This document shows, one piece after another, positions 23,113 through 35,072 of a stretch of DNA of 64,000 bases. Origin of the DNA: Amblyomma americanum. Lineage: Eukaryota > Arthropoda > Arachnida > Ixodida > Ixodidae. The position numbers were made by a program, and so were the translations under genes. Each line of letters opens with the position of its first letter. The first letter of the stretch is position 1. Under the pieces are notes generated by a model that saw only the letters and a list, made by a program, of their open reading frames with translations, had not been told where the DNA came from and searched no databases. The stretch covers positions 159,573,124 to 159,637,123 of the forward strand of contig NC_135498.1 of assembly GCF_052857255.1 (NCBI RefSeq), read 5' to 3'.

Positions 23113-24407
23113 TTAGTCTAGTCGGCGGCGAGCCTCCGCTATTGCATTGTGTAAAGCTGTGTCTTCATCTGTGGTATCCACATGTGATGGATGCACTGGA
23201 CGTTTTGGCGTACCATTTGATCCGGGAAAGTGAGCCGCCGCTTGTGCATATGAACGCTGGTGAGGAGATGTATGGGGAGCAGTGGGATCAGATAAAGGAA
23301 GTTCAGGGAAGTCTTTGTCGTCACATGGGAGAGCTGAAAAGAGATTACTTGTAGGAACATTAACTTTTGCAGGCGACTTGTGAAACTTCGCTTGCTTCTT
23401 TGGACACGCGGGGGAGCGAATTTCATGGTCCGGCAATTTGCATACAGCACAAGAAATTGTTGTTTCATCAGTTGGTTCATTCATGTCGGCCATAGCAGCG
23501 GGATTAAGGCAGGTATTTTGCTTATGTCCTTCTCTGTGGCAGTAATAAGAAAAATGCGACGAGGTCGGAAGGGCTGTGGTTTGACAATTGCACCGTAGTA
23601 GATAAGGTACTTCGGGAGAGCCAACGCGCCTTGTAGGATGAGCAAGTATGAGGCACGGCGCCCCATAGGCCTTGCTTGCAGTACTACGTGTGTTGAGCAG
23701 CGAGTGTTTGCGCGCACCTTCTCGGGAGGGCTTGTGCTGTCGACATGATAAACCATGCAGCGGAGGGTGTCAGGACCAGATGCAAAATATATTTGCACCG
23801 GGACATGCTTGCTGCCATCCAGGGGGATCTGCGTAACTGCGCACATTTTCTGGGCGTCCATCAAGGATGGCAAGTTTACCGTGATGGTGTTCGATAGGCG
23901 ATGGACGACGAACCCACAGTAGTTCGAAGAGCCAACAGTGTGGTCAATTGTGGCTTAAACATTCCGGGCAGGGATGGCAGTCATATCAAATCGCAATGTA
24001 CGCTTGATGGTAACGCGGAATGAGTTCGCAGCAGGTGGAAGAGGGGCTTGACTCTCGGTAGGCATCTGTGGAGGTGGCAGGCGCTCAGACGCTGGTGACG
24101 GCCCTTGGTGGGAATACTGAACCGGTGCGACGGGCACAGTTTCTTGAGGGAGTGTCACGGGCATGGAGGCGGTGGAGCAGTCCATGTCACAGGCCAAGGT
24201 AGTAGCAACGGAAGATGGCGCTGGCTCGAGGCCCGAAGGCGCTGGCGATTGCGTGGACGTGGAGGCTGCATCAGGTGGCAATACAGCGGGCATCCGCGTA
24301 GCTGTCGTCGACAAAGCAGAATCCATACAGACGCGTAGCGCGGCCTCGCTCGGCAGCGCCGAGCCAAGCCTAGCTTGCCCCTGAGGGTTCCGGTTGGGTT
24401 TTCTCAC
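23113..24407 (-). pseudogene. LINE ORF1 (gag-like), one stop and one frameshift
   Basis: The first piece (24407-23955) is Pro/Ser/Thr-rich, typical of a disordered N-terminus. After one in-frame TAA the same frame continues (23873-23481) as a structured region, then shifts frame near 23485 to a C-terminal piece (23493-23113) with CAVCKLPDHEIRSPAC, a degenerate zinc knuckle. Role by family: RNA binding in the retrotransposition particle. The start codon choice is uncertain. Confidence 0.75.
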
Positions 24408-24420
24408 TTGACAATGCGCC

Positions 24421-26725
24421 TACCTTGCCGGGAATTTCTCCGCAGGGGCGTCGTCAGCATTCGGTCTCACGGAGGGCACTGTCCAACCCATGCCACACGA
24501 ACAGTTCTACCTAAGTTGTTCTCTAAGTTGTTCTACCTTCTACCTTCTAAGTTACACTAACTTAGCATCAGTTTTTGCTCTCATTATTTTCTGTCTATTG
24601 TTTGAACTATGATATAAGCAATCCCATTTTGTTTCCAACCGTAACATTTTCTTTTAGACAGCTTGTCGTGCAGTTTACAAAATATGTTCAGGCCATTTCG
24701 TTATCCTCGAAGTTTTTGCCCCAAAGGGGAGTATCGGAAAGATACAAAAGTTGTATAGTTTCGTCGTGAGGGATTCTGGTAAGCTGGCGTTCATGCGGTG
24801 AAACAACCAGCCAAACGTATTCCACCTTATTGTTACTCTGCTGTAGGTATGCCACTCCCACGGTCCGCATCTGCTGTGGCTACTTGTATAACTAGACGTG
24901 CTCTCTGACCACTTACTGTGCATTGTTATCTATCGCAGACTTTTCCTCCTTAACGAATGTATTTTCTTTGCATCAATTTTTCGAAATACACTTAGCCCCA
25001 CATTTCTGCCTTGCGTGCTTAGGCCTTGAATAATGCATGGTCATCCTCCGTGGAGTTACCCTCGGCAAACTTTTTCATTTCAGCAGCTTTTTCATTTTTG
25101 CAATGATTTGTGCTGCCTATGCGTAAATTACCTTTGGTTCATTCAATGTTGTTCGCAAGTGCACGTAAATTTGTAGTTTTGTCAAGCAATTTTTTCTATG
25201 TGCCTCCTGCTCACGCGTAGGGTTGGTCAGCCCTACAAGCATTGTATAATTACTGCATTTTTTCTATCCCAGTTGATATGAGTAACCTTAGAAGATTGAT
25301 TGCTGCGTTGATTGACGGAGGTTTTCCACTGACTTTCGTCCTTATCCTTTACACAACCTTCTTTATACATTCATACATACTGCGCACCCATGACACCTCA
25401 CCATGACAGTAGTAGGCTATCCTGACATAATACATGGCCGCCACTTCCTATATGTTCCTGCCTGAGCGTTGGTAAAAGCCATGTTCATTAAAAAAAAGAA
25501 AGCGCGAATATGCTTGCTGCTCTGGCAGAACAAACTCTGGTCATCGCAGCGTGCGAAATTGAAAGCGCGTTTCTGTGGAGTGCACCCAGTCGCGTGCACC
25601 AGCTGACGTCACTCTGCTCTGCTCGATTGACATTGCGTTCTTTGCACCACTGTGATTGGCCCGCTGGAGGAGCGTGATGGCCAGCAGCACAGCTCGTGTA
25701 TGACAGAGGACGCCTCACACGCATTCTGTTCAAAGTTACTGCATAAGTATCCAGATTTGCGCGTTTGTTTTCCCTGTGCCGCTCACGTCTCTATTGGCTA
25801 AACACGATCACATGGTTGAAAAGCAGCCATGCATTGCGGAGAAGACAATTCCTTTGCATCATTTGCATTGCATACTAGACCGTTGCTGACAGTACATTCG
25901 TACACCTACTATTCTCGTGCTTTGCGGCATTTCATCTTGTGCGATACACACACTGACTGACAACGATCTTTTGTTATCAATAACACACGACTTTATCACA
26001 AGTGTACGCCGATTGTTAAAAAGAAACGTTCTTCATTTGTGGTGTTTACAACAGATGGCGCCACCCATCCACCTCATGGCGAGTGTTTTGTTTGTAACTA
26101 ATTGGGCCTTGGTGCAGCCGACGCATTACTAGCAAGCTGTGTCATTGCATGCAAAAGTAATATGCATGGAATAAAGCAAGTAGATTGATTCTAACCACAG
26201 CACCGAGTCCGCTTCCTGCATGCAAGAGTTGCGGCTTTCCCTCACAATATGGATGCTTGCTGGAGCAATATGGCGGACCTACTAGCAACTCTAGGTACTA
26301 TACTCCAATTGAGCTGAGTGACAGGTAGTGGTAAGCATGGTTCTGAACACACCACAGCAACAGTGTTTAAACTTTCTGCGCAATGATGACTAAAATTCGC
26401 TGCTACACAGTATCGAGATTAATAACGATTTAGAATTAAAAAAAAACCTGACATGGTTACCACTAACGGCCATGTTGAAGTCTAAAACTGCGGCCGTACG
26501 CATAACTGCAGTAGCTAAACGGTTATCAATTATAGTCTTGCTAATCAGCATGCTGGCCCGTAAAATTCACCTTTTTCTCATGTGTACCCCTTCTAGTACC
26601 ATTACGCCGAAAAACCCACCACTACATGTCAAGAACACTGTTTTCAAGTATTTGTCGCGGATTTCGCTAAAACACTGTATGCATACAAAGCATGCTCTAA
26701 AGCATATATAAAAAAATGGCCTGGC
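24421..26725. other. Largely unrecognised DNA
   Basis: Small direct repeats (CTAAGTTGTTCT twice, ACCTTCT twice) occur at about 24512-24550. A stretch near 25605-25670 has a TGACGTCA motif and a GATTGG box. No coding region or known repeat was recognised. Confidence 0.4.
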
Positions 26726-26860
26726 TTAGCTTATGGTTAAGCCTAGGATGCGAAGCATACGTCGCTTGGCAAGCCGTACTTCTCGTTCTTCTCCCGTTTC
26801 CGTGGCTCTTTGTAACTTGCGCTTTGCGGTCTGGCGAGCCGCCCTCTCCCTGGCCGACAT
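26726..26860 (-). CDS. Small basic ORF downstream of a promoter-like block
   Basis: ATG (26860) to TAA (26726-26728) gives 44 residues, starting MSARERAARQTAKRKLQRAT and rich in Arg, Lys and Glu. It would form a charged helix. The ATG lies 14 bases after a predicted initiator. I do not recognise the family. It may be a short leader exon or the beginning of a truncated transposon protein. Neither homology nor expression could be tested here. Confidence 0.35.
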   Translation of the reverse strand: MSARERAARQTAKRKLQRATETGEEREVRLAKRRMLRILGLTIS

Positions 26861-27119
26861 CTCGCTGCTCAACTGACTCAACGAGTGCGTCGCCTTTTAT
26901 ACAATTGCGTGACGTCAGTATCTCCTAGCGGTAGGAGCGGGAGTTAGGCCGCCGGCGGAGGCTGCGCGTCCGCAAGCGAGCGCACGAGTTGAGCCCCAGC
27001 TTTCACAGCTGTTGTGACGTCATATCACGTGGTGCGCCGATGTAGGTCAAGTGGTAGCTACGCGGCCGCGCGCGGAGCAGCAAGGAAGAGCTCGGTTGTG
27101 CGGCTAGTATGCTTCGCAT
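26748..27119. repeat. 13-bp inverted repeats bounding the module
   Basis: ATGCGAAGCATAC (26748-26760) is perfectly inverted as GTATGCTTCGCAT (27107-27119). The left arm lies inside the small ORF. The pair may mark a MITE-like unit of about 370 bases, but outer boundaries and target duplications are not evident. Confidence 0.45.
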
Positions 27120-27120
27120 A
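26861..27120 (-). promoter_or_regulatory. Promoter-like module: two CREs, E-box, TATA, initiator
   Basis: On the minus strand, in order: a CACGTG E-box (27026-27031), a TGACGTCA cAMP-response-type site (27015-27022), a hairpin CTCCTA/TAGGAG (26922-26937), a second TGACGTCA (26910-26917), TATAAAAGG (26893-26901), and TCAGTT initiator (26871-26876). TATA to initiator spacing is 27 bases, as expected for a core promoter. The small ORF follows. Sequence logic only; activity untested. Confidence 0.5.
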
Positions 27121-27159
27121 AAAGATAATGCATATTAGACGGACTTGTCACAGGTATGG

Positions 27160-27420
27160 AAGTGGAAGGAGGCAGCGATGATGGAACCTGCTGTGTGTTT
27201 AGTGACAGGATTGAACAGCGCAGAATGGACGAGGACACAAGAGAAAAAACGACGAGACACACGAGCGCCGACTTACAACAATTTATTTCGACCGCCGCCC
27301 TGGATTATATAGGTATATTATGGCCAATATCTAGGATGCACGACAAGCGGAACATTCAGGAACTGACGGAGATACAAAATTTTCTTGTGGGTCAGAGGCA
27401 ACGTTGGTTTCGATAAGCAA
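27160..27420. repeat. Possible Penelope-like or other dispersed repeat fragment
   Basis: The stretch GACGAGGACACAAGAG, then ACGACGAGACACACGAGCGC and ACAACAATTTATTTCGA resembles a repetitive sequence seen near Penelope-like elements in ticks. No GIY-YIG or reverse transcriptase motif is present here, so the assignment is tentative. Confidence 0.25.
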
Positions 27421-27476
27421 AAACCACCTATACGATCTATAATTCCGCCTTCAAAAACTTCACGAGTCAGACGTGC

Positions 27477-27827
27477 TGTCTTTAAGAAGATTATGTACTG
27501 CTTTTGCGACCTATATAAGAATTACCATAAGTTCCACGTTGCCCAGGGCCTTGGCATGTAACACATACAAGTGATTGTGAAATCCTCTGTACATCTCGTT
27601 GCTGTATAAACTTTGGTTTGCTTGTGAACCTTTGGCTCCTACCCATTCTCTGGCTTGCGGCCGGCGAGAGCTGAGCACCAAACGACCACCCCCTTGTCAC
27701 TTGGTAGCTGGTATCCGGTTGAGCTTGCCAAGCTGTGTCGAGGGCATCTCCTTTGAGGCAGAGACCGCTAACCCACACGCTCTAATGGTGTCATGGAGTG
27801 CACGGATCAGTGCACGAAGAGGTGACA
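27477..27827 (+). repeat. LTR-like repeat, copy 1 (candidate 5' LTR)
   Basis: This stretch matches 35980-36337 over most of its length, best from about 27565 onward (for example GAACCTTTGGCTCC, and TTGGTAGCTGGT later). Both copies start TGTCT and end GTGACA. Five bases after this copy is TGGCGTCC (27833), positioned like a primer-binding site, and a gag start follows at 28026. I found no matching target duplications, so the left boundary is soft. Confidence 0.5.
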
Positions 27828-28025
27828 TATTCTGGCGTCCGCGATAGGTTGTTTGGTGCTTTTTAAGTGCAGATAACGGAGAAAGAGTGTGATGGAGTTT
27901 ACGAACAGGTCGTAAACGAGTGATTAGCAGCTTAGCGATATTGTGAGGTGCCGTGCTGAAGCGGTTGGAGAGGTTCAGCGAGTGTAAGTATTTGATGCCT
28001 TTTACATAGAGGTCGGTATTCAAAT

Positions 28026-28400
28026 ATGAGCTTCAAGGAGGTAGTAGAGACTGGCATCCATATGGGGATGACGGGAGCCGAACTGCGAAAATGGGTGGCC
28101 CAGGAGAAAGCGGGCTGAGAAAGAGAGATAAGAGCGTTCTAGAGAAGCCGCTGAGGAATAGAGAGAAATGCAATGAGAACAAAGATATAGAGAAGGGAAG
28201 AGGAGAGAGAAAGAGGACGAAATGGCTTTTGAAAGAGTATGCAGTCCTTGCGAGGAAGCTCTCTGAAGCTCGGAGGAGGAGTAGGAGGAGTAGGAGGAGG
28301 AAATGCAAGGAGGCTAACCAGACGAATAACCGGTTTGCTACCTTGCACGGGGAGAAAGGGGTGAGGGGAGGAAAAGATGAAGGTGAAAAGACAGTTGCAG
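28026..28400 (+). pseudogene. Gag N-terminus of an LTR element
   Basis: ATG at 28026 gives MSFKEVVETGIHMGMTGAEL and then RKWVAQEKAG before a stop at 28116-28118. This is like the start of Ty3/gypsy gag proteins in arthropods. Downstream the sequence remains purine-rich in Lys/Arg/Glu codons but with stops in the frame, as expected of a decayed coiled coil. It is cut off by the LINE that begins near 28431. Confidence 0.45.
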
Positions 28401-29822
28401 GAAATTAAAGTCACTATGTAAAGTCACAGCGTTCAGTAAAGTCACAGCCTATCGTGCACGCCACAAGCCTTCAGAAAGCGGAGCAGTGCCTTGGACGCCT
28501 TCATCGCCGACGACTGCAGCGGCCAGTGGCCGAGAATCTTCGTTTCCGTCAGTAGGCGGAGGTCGAGATGATCCAGTGCACTGCAGAGAGACTGTCTTTC
28601 GGCGCTTTAGACAGGGCATTCACAAAGAATATGGGCTATTGTCTCATCACACCCGCAGATGGCACATGCAGGGCTGTCAGCCATACCTATTAAGAAGGAA
28701 TAGTGCTTGGTGAAAGCTACACCAAGCCACAGGCGACACAACAAAGTTGGTTCACGTCGTGGTAGGCCGGATGGAAGCCGAAGCTTCAGATCTGGGTCTA
28801 AGGTTTTAAACGCGAATGCGAGAATTCCACGCGGCAAGCATGATGTCCCGAGACAGTGGTCTAAGTCTATCCGCTGCGTCGGCTCTCGAGATGGGGATGG
28901 ACACGCAATCACCCTCATGGTGAGCAGTTCGCGTGGCCTCGTCTGCGTGGTGGTTGCCTGCGATGCCGGTGTGTCCTGGCAGCTATTGGTAAACAATATG
29001 GTGCCCTTTGTTGATGCCTGTGTGGTGGAGCTTTCGGATTTTGGCGACAAGTTGTTCATGGGACACATGACGAAGAGCCGATTGTAACGCTTGGAGGGCT
29101 GCCTTTGAATTAGAGAATACAGACCATTGCTGGGGTGTTTCTTCACTGATATGCTCAACGGCGACATGAATAGCAGTAAGTTCTGCATCAGTCGATGAAG
29201 TCCGGTGTGATGTTTCCACTTTCTTTACTATGGCCCAAACGGGGATGACTACGGAGCCCGAGGAGCTTGAAGGGGTCACTGAGCCATCGGTGTTGCAGTC
29301 GGTGTCCGTGTTTCTCATGTAAATATTCTAGAGTTGTCTCTTTTAGTGCTGCCATCAATAAATCAGCCTTCTTTTTGATACCCAGTATGGAAAGAAGCAC
29401 ACAAGGTTGGTGCAGACTTCATAATAGAGAAGGCGGTTGAGAGGCTGGTGTAAATTTGGTTGGTAGGAAGTCGAGATGGGCATCAATAATTTTCGCAAAC
29501 GATGTACTCGGCCGGTTAGCAGGAAGACTGGCAATATGGTGCGCGGGATTCCGAGAGGAGTGACGAATGTGCGCTCTCAAGGCTTCGATTGTTACATAGG
29601 CAGTCAATGGATTCTCCTGAGCGATGAGTACTGTTGGGGCTGTAGACGCGCATTTTGGCAGTCCTAAGCACGTGCGCAGAGCTTGAGCCTGAATTCTTTG
29701 CAAACACCGTATGTTCGTTTTCCTCAAGTTTCCTAGTACAGAGATACTGTACCGAAGGAATCCCATGAATAATGTGGTGTACAGCTGGAGCATCGACTGC
29801 ACTGATGCTCCCCACAACTTCC

Positions 29823-29834
29823 CTCCGAGAAAGT
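29823..29834. repeat. Target-site duplication of the SINE, left copy
   Basis: CTCCGAGAAAGT here is repeated exactly at 30065-30076 on the other side of the SINE. Confidence 0.88.
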
Positions 29835-30064
29835 TTAGTTTATGGGGGTTTAACGTCCCAAAGCGACTAACGCTATGAGAGACGCCGTAGAGAAGGGCTC
29901 CTGGAATTTCGACCACCTGGGGCTCTTTAACGTGCACTGACATCGCACAGTACACGGGCCTCTAGAATTTCGCCTTCATCGAAATTCGACCGCCGCGGCC
30001 GGGATCGAACCCGAGTCTTTCGGGCCAGCAGCCGAGCGCCATAACCACTCAGCCACCGTGGAGG
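29835..30064 (-). mobile_element. Ruka-type SINE inserted in LINE ORF2
   Basis: 230 bases, closely like the SINE at 7788-8022: same start TTTATGGGGGTTTAACG, same core, and on the minus strand box A TGGCTGAGTGG and box B GGTTCGATCCC. A 12-base duplication flanks it exactly, which defines both ends and shows LINE-mediated insertion. Confidence 0.93.
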
Positions 30065-30076
30065 CTCCGAGAAAGT
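30065..30076. repeat. Target-site duplication of the SINE, right copy
   Basis: CTCCGAGAAAGT, identical to 29823-29834. Confidence 0.88.
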
Positions 30077-32310
30077 AGAGAACGTGAATGGTCGATGTCA
30101 GTCGCCTTTTCATGTACGAGACATGTGGGCTCCATGTTCGATTACGATCGATGATTACTCCGAAGAAGCGATGGCTTCTTTCATAGGGTATTGTTGACCC
30201 ATTTATGCGTACGGGGTAATGGGACATGTCCTTGCGTGTAAATGCAACAACGGAACATTTTTCAGTAGAAATGTCCAGGCCTTGCAGGCGGAGGTAAGCC
30301 GCAAGAATGCTTGCCGCGTTTTGAAGCCTTGCTATAACTTGTGGTCGCGTAACTCCTGATGCCCAGATACAAATATCGTCTGCATAGACTGAGACTCTCG
30401 CCGACAGTGGTAGTACGTCGACAAGGCCGACAAGCGCAAGACTGAAAAGCGTTGGGCTGAGTACTCGACCCTGTGGGACCCCACGGGAAGTGTAATGTGA
30501 AGATGTTGGTCCATCCTCAGTCTGCATAAATAGCGATCGGTTAGGTAGATAACTGAGTATCCAGCAGAACATGCGACCACCAAGTTCTGCAGCTTCCAGA
30601 GAGTCCAAAATAACTTGATGAGTGACGTTATCATACGCCCCTTTAACATCTAGAAACAACGCCCCGGTCTAGCGCTTCAGATGCTTCTGATGTTGAACTG
30701 ATCAAACCAGGTCAATCACGTTATGAATAAAAGAACGTCCCCGCCAAAACCCGGAGATTACATCTGGGTATATCTGATAGCGCTCCAGATACCACTCAAT
30801 TCGAGTAAGCACCAACCTTTCTATGAGTTTGCCCAGGCAACTAGCCAATGCAATTGGGTGGTAGGACTGGAACCAGACGACTTGGTTTCCCCATGTCCGG
30901 GACTGTACCCGCACACCATGATGGGCTGAAGTGTTCTAAAAACACACGTCGAACCTCCTGACCAAGGTTTGCAAGTGCAGAGTATATTACTCCATCGGGC
31001 CCCGGCGATGAAGACCGTCTGCAACCAGCCATGGCGGCGTCTAGTTATTCCATGGAGAAAAGAAGGTCCATTCGTGAATCCCTAGATCTAGGCACTTGAC
31101 AGCAAGTCAGAGTTGTGGATTGGTTCCTGGGACCTGCTATTCTTGCGCAAAATCTTCACAAATCTCCGCTTCGCTACGTCCATAATGAAGTGCGAGAGAC
31201 TTGAATGGTTGGAGCTGCAGCGGAGATGTTCGCAAACCACGCACCCACTCCAGATGCGTGAGAGAGGCTTCCGAGGATCCAGTGACTCACAGTGTTCTTT
31301 CCAACGGTAAGCCTGCAAGATTTGAATTCTGCGCTGAATTTTCTCTCATGTGCGCCTTGCATCCCTCAAGTCGTGCAGCGACTTTGTGCGCCTGTATCTT
31401 CTCTCTGCTCGTCGTCGAACTGATCGGAGGCGCTGCAGCTCCACATCGAAGTCTGTGAACTTTGGCAATTTAGTGAAGCAGCATCTCGCGTGTTTCAGAG
31501 CCACCATGATGCGCTCTTCAATGCATGTTATACTGTTTTCTCTGCAGGCTTCTTCCATAAATGTTTTAAAAATAGACCAGTCTATTCGTTGCAAACGTTT
31601 GGCAGATGTGCATCCAGCGAGACCAGGAAAAATAATAGATGTGGAGATGTGGTCACTTCCATGCGATTCCACGTCGGCAAACCACCGGACGCGTCTCGCA
31701 AGGTACCGAGAGACAAACGCCAAGTCCAGACAACTGCTGTAAGACAGCCCGCGAATGTACGTTGGAGAACCGTTGTTAAGGCATTGTAGGTCGTGGTCAA
31801 GTGCGAAAAGGACAAGCCTTCTTCCGTTAGAATTCATCCGAATGCCTCCCCACATGGCGTGATGCGCCTTAAAAGTCACCAGTAACAATCCTAGGCCCAG
31901 GTGTTGCAGCCAACAAGTCCCTCAGTCTGTCGGAGTCAAACCTTGTTGTTGGAGATAAGTACGCGCCCACAAGCGTAAACGTCAGGATGCGCCTTTTCAC
32001 CGTTACACAGACGTACTGGCTATGGTCGTGAGGGGGAACCGTATGGTGCACGTAAGTAAGCTCTCTTCGAATGTAGAGGATGACCTTGCTATTTCCCCTG
32101 TGCGTGGAGGATGCAAACGCTTCATAGCCAGAAATTCAGATGGGATTTTGCGAATTAGGCTCACAAATCAAAAGGATTGGAAATTTGTGTTTAAAGACGT
32201 ATCGCAAATGTCCGAAATGCGGGAATTGAGTCCACGGGCATTCCACTGGAAAATTTACGCTCCTCTGACTTGGCTTTCAAATGGTAACGCTGGGAGGGCC
32301 ATTGTGTCTG

Positions 32311-33638
32311 CTACTGGAAAGCTGAAAGAACTGGATTTAGCGCGTCTAGTACATGCAATGCATTCCGCACTGCTGGCGAGTGAAGGCTAGGCATAATCGC
32401 ACGCATGGCGTTCATAAGGAACCTCAAGATGGCGAGCACCTGCACTTCCTCACCTAGGGCTGGATCTCTGTCTTGGGCTCGCTCAGCTGTACGTGTGGGA
32501 CAATGGGGGCGTGGTGCCTGCTCAGACACCAAGGTCGAGCGTGGCTTCGGCAATGGTGGCCATGTCACCTCTGAAGCACTCGTTCCGACTTCACCAGTCA
32601 CCGGGCTTACATTACTCGGTGGAGGGGGAGGACAAGTAGCAGGAGCGATGGGGGCTTCGCTCCCGCTGTCGGCCTTTTGTCTAGCAGATCGTCGACGATA
32701 CGAACGACGCCTACGCACCGTAGCTGCGGCCTCTGTGTGCGTTGAATGGTCTCGCAACATTTGCTTGAACACCGCCCATTCTTTCTTCAGGTGGCGACAG
32801 ACTTGCGAACAGGCGTCATGAGGGCCACGACAGTCGGCGCACTTCAAGACAGTAGCGCGGCAACTGCCACCGCTATGTGCTTGAGAGGAGCGCGGGCGCG
32901 CTATGTTGTTATTACAAACACCACTTACATGCCCAATTTTCATGCACTTCCGAACTGCATGTCGAAAGTGGCCAACCTTCACGCACGATGGAATACAATC
33001 GCCCTTAAAAGTGAGCATGACGCACCTTGACTTGCCGAGGCGCTGAACCTTGGTTATTTCGATGCTGTTCGTCGCTGGTTTATTGAGTATCGGGAGGTCG
33101 GAGTCAGGGATGTTCCCATCAATGTCGTAAATGATGCCCGCAGTTGTGCTAATGTCTTCAAGAACAAGAGGCGGACGGAGATGTCTCCGCTCTTCTTGAT
33201 GGTGGCTAGACTTTCCAAGGCGCTCCGCTCCGTTACCTCGATGGCAAGAAGGTTCCTTCGGCTGTTGATCCTGACGTACTTCACCACCCCCGGCACGCGA
33301 GCCTCGAGGAACACCGACGCAGCCTGTCTGTTCAGCAGGCTGAGGTTGTCGGTGGGCGATTCAGGTGTAAGCATGAATGTATGCGCTAATGCACTACGCG
33401 TCGTGATGACGGTAGATATGCTTGATGAGGATGAGTCCTGACTCTTACTAATTCTTCTCTTGGCTTTCTTGCTCTTCACTGGGACGAACCTGTCGTCCGC
33501 CGAGGAGTCATCGCTTGTGGCTGAGTGCAGCACGGTGGCCTGGCTGCTTGCCTCGCTCCATTGGTAGAAGCGCTTCCTCTGGGCGGCGGCCGCCGAACCA
33601 CCGAGTTCCAGAAGAGGCCTGACGTCCTCCACTTCCAT
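32311..33638 (-). pseudogene. LINE ORF1, frameshifted
   Basis: ATG at 33638 begins MEVEDVRPLLELGG. The first frame, to 33054, has a Ser-rich segment and an RNA-binding-like region; the second frame (33018-32311) has Cys-rich knuckles, including CADCRGPHDAC, then a basic and Pro-rich tail. The usual ORF1 layout of I-like LINEs is kept, but a frame change near 33030 breaks it. Confidence 0.75.
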
Positions 33639-33761
33639 CGCCCTCACGAAGAGGGAGCGGCGCCTCCCTGATTGTGAAAAAAACGATAAAAGTTCAGAGG
33701 CAAAGAGAGAGCGTTCTGGTGTGGAACAACTTCGTCTTCGTCTTCCCCTGAAGCTCGGCGT

Positions 33762-35072
33762 TTGAACAATGTCATGAAGCCAGTGGAGCTTACCTGCGAA
33801 GAGGCCGGGTGGAAGACTAACGAGTCTTATTTGTTGGCAATCACGGAAGAGGTTGTAACTAGCTCCACTAGTGAGTGTGTTGTTGCGGGACCGCCAGTTC
33901 CTACAATTGAGATTGAAGGTAGCGAAGACAAGACCGGAGTGTCGCACCTCTGGAAAGTGAAAGTGTAGCTACTACAGAGTTTTTATGCACTCAGCAGAAG
34001 GCCAATCTTACGCTTCATTCAGAGTGGACTTTACGGAAATCTGGAGACGATGAAAGGAGATTGAGCTCCACCGAGAAGTCAGAGGAGTGTTCGCCTGAAC
34101 GTTGCCCTAGTGACCATGAGACAGAGGGGTCGAATATCACAAAGAGCGTAAACTCCGACGTCACTGTAGCTGCGGACAGCACTACAAGTGGAAAACCGGA
34201 ACCTGCTCTTAATGAACCCTTGAGCAGCGAGGAGGCTCTTCCCGGCGAGGGAGGTGAATGTGTTGTGAAACGAAAGGAGCAGGCTGAGGAAAAGCCTTAT
34301 GAAGACTTCCAGAAAGTGACCAACCGAAAGAAGGAATTGAAGAATTGAGTGCAAGCGAGGAGAGTCTCCAACCTCTAGTGAGCCGCGCCCTCAGCACGCT
34401 ACACGAGGCAAAGTCAGAAAGAGAAATAAGAGAACATCTTACCGAGAAGAACGTTCAGCCAGCGAGAAATGGAAAGAGATTGAACTACTGGCTTCATCGC
34501 GGGAGCACATCTGGGATGCTGCAACTTAAAATGAACCGGGCGTGACCCGTAGAAGAGTTTGGAAGAAAGCAAAAAGAAAGAGAAACGAGCCGTACACCAC
34601 CGAAGCAGGTGAAGCCTGGAGGAAGTTCAGGAAGAACTTGGGACGAAAGAGAACCAAGTTGAAGACAGCTAAGTCCGATGCTACAAAGCTGCTGGAACAT
34701 CGCAGCAAAGTGTAAAAGAAGCTGCGAAGAAACAGCCAGGCGTAGAGGAGGGGCTCAGTCTGGAGGCGAAAGCGCAAAACGAACAGCGCACACCAAGAAG
34801 GAAGATACGTGAAGCGCAGCCGTCACGAGCGAACTTGCGTTAAACTTGTTCGCAAAAAGCGCGCTTGCCGCAGTAAAAGAATAAGGGCTCGAAGTATGGA
34901 TGCAAAGCCAGACAGCAGTATGAATATGAAGCAGAGCAAAAAACGCGTAGAGAAGAGAAGCCACAGTAGAAGGCGGAAAAGAGCAAAGCTCGCTACAGGA
35001 AGCAAGGTCAGAGTCGCGTGCGAAATAATCAAAAGCGCGACTGAAAGATTGAGGAATACAGACGCATTCTAA
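33762..35072 (+). pseudogene. Chain of charged and basic ORFs, unrecognised
   Basis: Plus-strand frames at 33762-33968, 34061-34348, 34345-34545, then 34540-34711 and 34809-35072 in shifting frames. They are first acidic and Ser/Thr-rich, then strongly Arg/Lys-rich (for example KKRVEKRSHSRRRKRAKLA). The continuity of protein-like composition across frames suggests one decayed gene, perhaps of the surrounding LTR element. No domain was recognised. Confidence 0.35.

Larger units (their letters stand above)
15007..24420 (-). mobile_element. RNase H-bearing LINE split by an LTR-element insertion
   Basis: Two minus-strand pieces, 22254-24420 and 15007-17911, are the 5' and 3' parts of a single LINE. 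The break falls inside the endonuclease SDH motif, and removing the insert plus one 5-bp duplication makes that motif and its frame continuous. The 3' end is marked on the minus strand by AATAAAAAAAA (complement of about 15007-15017). Without the insert the element is about 5.1 kb. It also has stops and a frameshift of its own. Confidence 0.88.
28607..32051 (-). pseudogene. LINE ORF2, broken by SINE and frameshifts
   Basis: Endonuclease pieces show TGDF (about 31869-31880) and GSDH (in 31888-31346). Reverse transcriptase pieces include PGPDGVIYSAL (31032-30841), GRSFIHNVIDLV (30914-30702), FLDVKGAYDNV, GVPQGRVLSP and YADDICIW (YADD complement 30375-30386) in 30659-30100. The thumb resumes left of the SINE (29834-29419). 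RNase H follows (TDGSVT and DAELTAIHVAVEHI; 29318-28983), then CAICGCDETIAHILCECP at the C-terminus. Confidence 0.82.
28431..33760 (-). mobile_element. I-like LINE with RNase H, interrupted by a SINE
   Basis: The minus-strand domain order is ORF1 (gag-like), endonuclease, reverse transcriptase, RNase H and a C-terminal zinc motif. The 3' end is near 28431, next to repeated AAAGTCACAG-like words. A SINE lies inside ORF2 at 29835-30064. It is flanked on both sides by plus-strand LTR-element-like sequence, suggesting it inserted into that element. Confidence 0.82.
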
